From: Rhodospirillaceae bacterium
GTDB taxonomy: Bacteria; Pseudomonadota; Alphaproteobacteria; Dongiales; Dongiaceae
Assembly (NCBI GenBank): GCA_008012315.1
Contig: SSEL01000001.1
Coordinates: 62,001 to 126,000, forward strand
DNA: 64,000 nt
Direction of reading: 5' to 3'
Position numbers and translations under genes: made by a program. Shown in pieces: positions 62,957-64,000 of this stretch (positions within the stretch are counted from its first letter, which is position 1; each line of letters starts with the position of its first letter). The notes under the pieces were generated by a model, which was given only the letters and a program-made list of their open reading frames with translations, was not told the origin of the DNA and ran no database searches.

Positions 62957-64000
62957 TTATCGCACAGTCGCCGATGACCGCGTCCGCCGGCGGTTGGCGG
63001 CCAGCATGTCGGTGACGGCGGGAGCATCGCTTTCGCCTTCGTGCAGCACCGCCATCAGCACCGCGCGGATCGTCTTCAGCCGGCTCTCGGCTTCGACCTT
63101 CAGGCCGAACTGATCCTTGACATAGAAGCTGTCGATGGCGCGATGGCCGAAGGTGGAGATCTTCGCGTTGGAGATCTGCAGGTTCTGGGCGGTGAGGGCG
63201 GCGGTCAGGGCATAGACCAGGCCGCGCCGGTCGCGGCCATTGACCTCGATCAGCGTATGGGTGGCACTGGCCTTGTTGTCGATCAGCACGCGCGGCGCCA
63301 CCGGGAAGGCCTGCACCGCCGGATTGGCGAGGCGCGGCAATTTCGCGATCTCGGCCGGAATGCGCTGCGGCGCATCCAACATGCGGCCGATCGTGCTCGA
63401 TAGCCGGGCCAGGCGTGCCGGCTTGTCGAACGGGCCGCCTTGGGAATCCTGGATCGTGAAGGTATCGAGCGCCATGCCGTTGGACAGCGTCAGGATGCGG
63501 GCATCGACGATGCTGGCACCCGACAGCGCGAAGGCGCCGGCGAGATGCGAGACCAGGCCCTTGCGGTCGGCGACATAGATCGTCACCTCGGTCATCGAGC
63601 GATAGTGATCGACATTGTAATCGACCGAGAGCGGTCGCTGCTCCAGCTCCGCCTCGCGAATGAGCCGCGCCTGGCGCGCCAGCAGCGGCACCGGGAAGGA
63701 CAGCCAGTAGCCGCCATGGCCGCGCGCCAGATGTTCCTCGATCGCCGCGGCCGGCCAGTCGCTGAGCTGCGTTTTCAGATCATCCAGCATGGCGGCGATA
63801 CGCGCTTCGCGGCCGGCAGTGATCAGGCCGCCGGACAGCTGCTCTTCCGTGCGATTATAGAGCTCGCGCAGCAGCTGCGCCTTCCAGCCATTCCAGGTCT
63901 TCGGCCCCACCGCGCGGATATCGCAGACCGTGAGGACCAGCAGCAAACGCAGCCGCTCGATCGACTGCACCTGATCGGCGAAATCGGCGATGGTCTTCGG
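62957..64000 (-). CDS. glnD: GlnD, PII uridylyltransferase/UR, C-terminal part (partial)
   Basis: Only the last 348 codons are here; the frame runs off the right edge, so the ORF-track start at 63970 is not real. The stretch 'RLRLLLVLTVCDIRAVGPKT' then 'WNGWKAQLLRELYNRTEEQL' belongs to the region between the HD and ACT domains. ACT 1 is 'VTIYVADRKGLVSHLAGAFA' and ACT 2 is 'IEVNGRDRRGLVYALTAALT'. GlnD adds UMP to PII under low nitrogen and removes it when glutamine binds the ACT domains. Ends 'RRRTRSSATVR'. Confidence 0.95.
   Translation of the reverse strand, partial: PKTIADFADQVQSIERLRLLLVLTVCDIRAVGPKTWNGWKAQLLRELYNRTEEQLSGGLITAGREARIAAMLDDLKTQLSDWPAAAIEEHLARGHGGYWLSFPVPLLARQARLIREAELEQRPLSVDYNVDHYRSMTEVTIYVADRKGLVSHLAGAFALSGASIVDARILTLSNGMALDTFTIQDSQGGPFDKPARLARLSSTIGRMLDAPQRIPAEIAKLPRLANPAVQAFPVAPRVLIDNKASATHTLIEVNGRDRRGLVYALTAALTAQNLQISNAKISTFGHRAIDSFYVKDQFGLKVEAESRLKTIRAVLMAVLHEGESDAPAVTDMLAANRRRTRSSATVR

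Overview
The window is high-GC DNA from a bacterial chromosome, most likely an alphaproteobacterium of Rhodospirillales type. Pointers are the combination of ELM1-family proteins, a GlnD with two C-terminal ACT domains, the PrkA-YeaH-SpoVR trio, many CUT1 sugar ABC systems and a short intergenic palindrome of a kind I associate with Alphaproteobacteria. This is inferred from gene content; there is no rRNA to settle it.

Layout. 1-3.0 kb: the 3' part of an NMT1/THI5-like binding protein, a tRNA-Arg(CCT), then a lower-GC patch with a 2OG-Fe(II) oxygenase-like gene and a broken SGNH acyltransferase remnant. 3.0-4.4 kb: a solo DnaB/RecA-like ATPase and a small membrane-anchored protein. 4.4-12.2 kb: a betaine-type locus. 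On the minus strand are an OpuAC-like binding protein, a cupin, a ProV-like ATPase and a permease made of two fused ProW-like domains. Divergent from it are a LuxR-type regulator, a SnoaL-like protein and a SnoaL-GcvT fusion. Two near-identical palindromes bracket the regulator gene. I read this as an uptake and folate-dependent demethylation system for a methylated osmolyte.

12.2-19.0 kb: a cell-envelope or glycoconjugate cluster with a single ELM1 protein, a frameshifted GT8-like glycosyltransferase, a sulfotransferase, a protein with two ELM1 domains in tandem, and a PAP2 phosphatase. 19.7-25.6 kb: a DUF4136 lipoprotein and the prkA-yeaH-spoVR stress trio. 25.6-30.2 kb: a LysR/MFS divergent pair, a PadR/DUF2218 pair preceded by a perfect 24-bp inverted repeat, and a second MFS transporter.

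30.3-47.7 kb: two adjacent modules that look like Amadori-product (fructosamine) catabolism. Each has a CUT1 ABC transporter, a PfkB kinase and a SIS-domain deglycase. The first faces a ROK regulator. The second also has a FrlC-like epimerase and an FAD amine oxidase, and has a LacI regulator with two operator-like palindromes. The three enzymes of the second module resemble FrlB, FrlC and FrlD in recalled sequence motifs, but with an ABC importer instead of a permease.

48-64 kb: mostly ordinary chromosome. It holds a PAS protein, a GAF histidine kinase, an acetyltransferase, a polar amino-acid ABC system without an ATPase, an SDR, PhhB, a possibly Fur-controlled hypothetical protein, ThpR, an aldo/keto reductase, TesA divergent from a YbbA/YbbP-like ABC exporter, an inverted intergenic repeat, and the 3' part of glnD running off the right edge.
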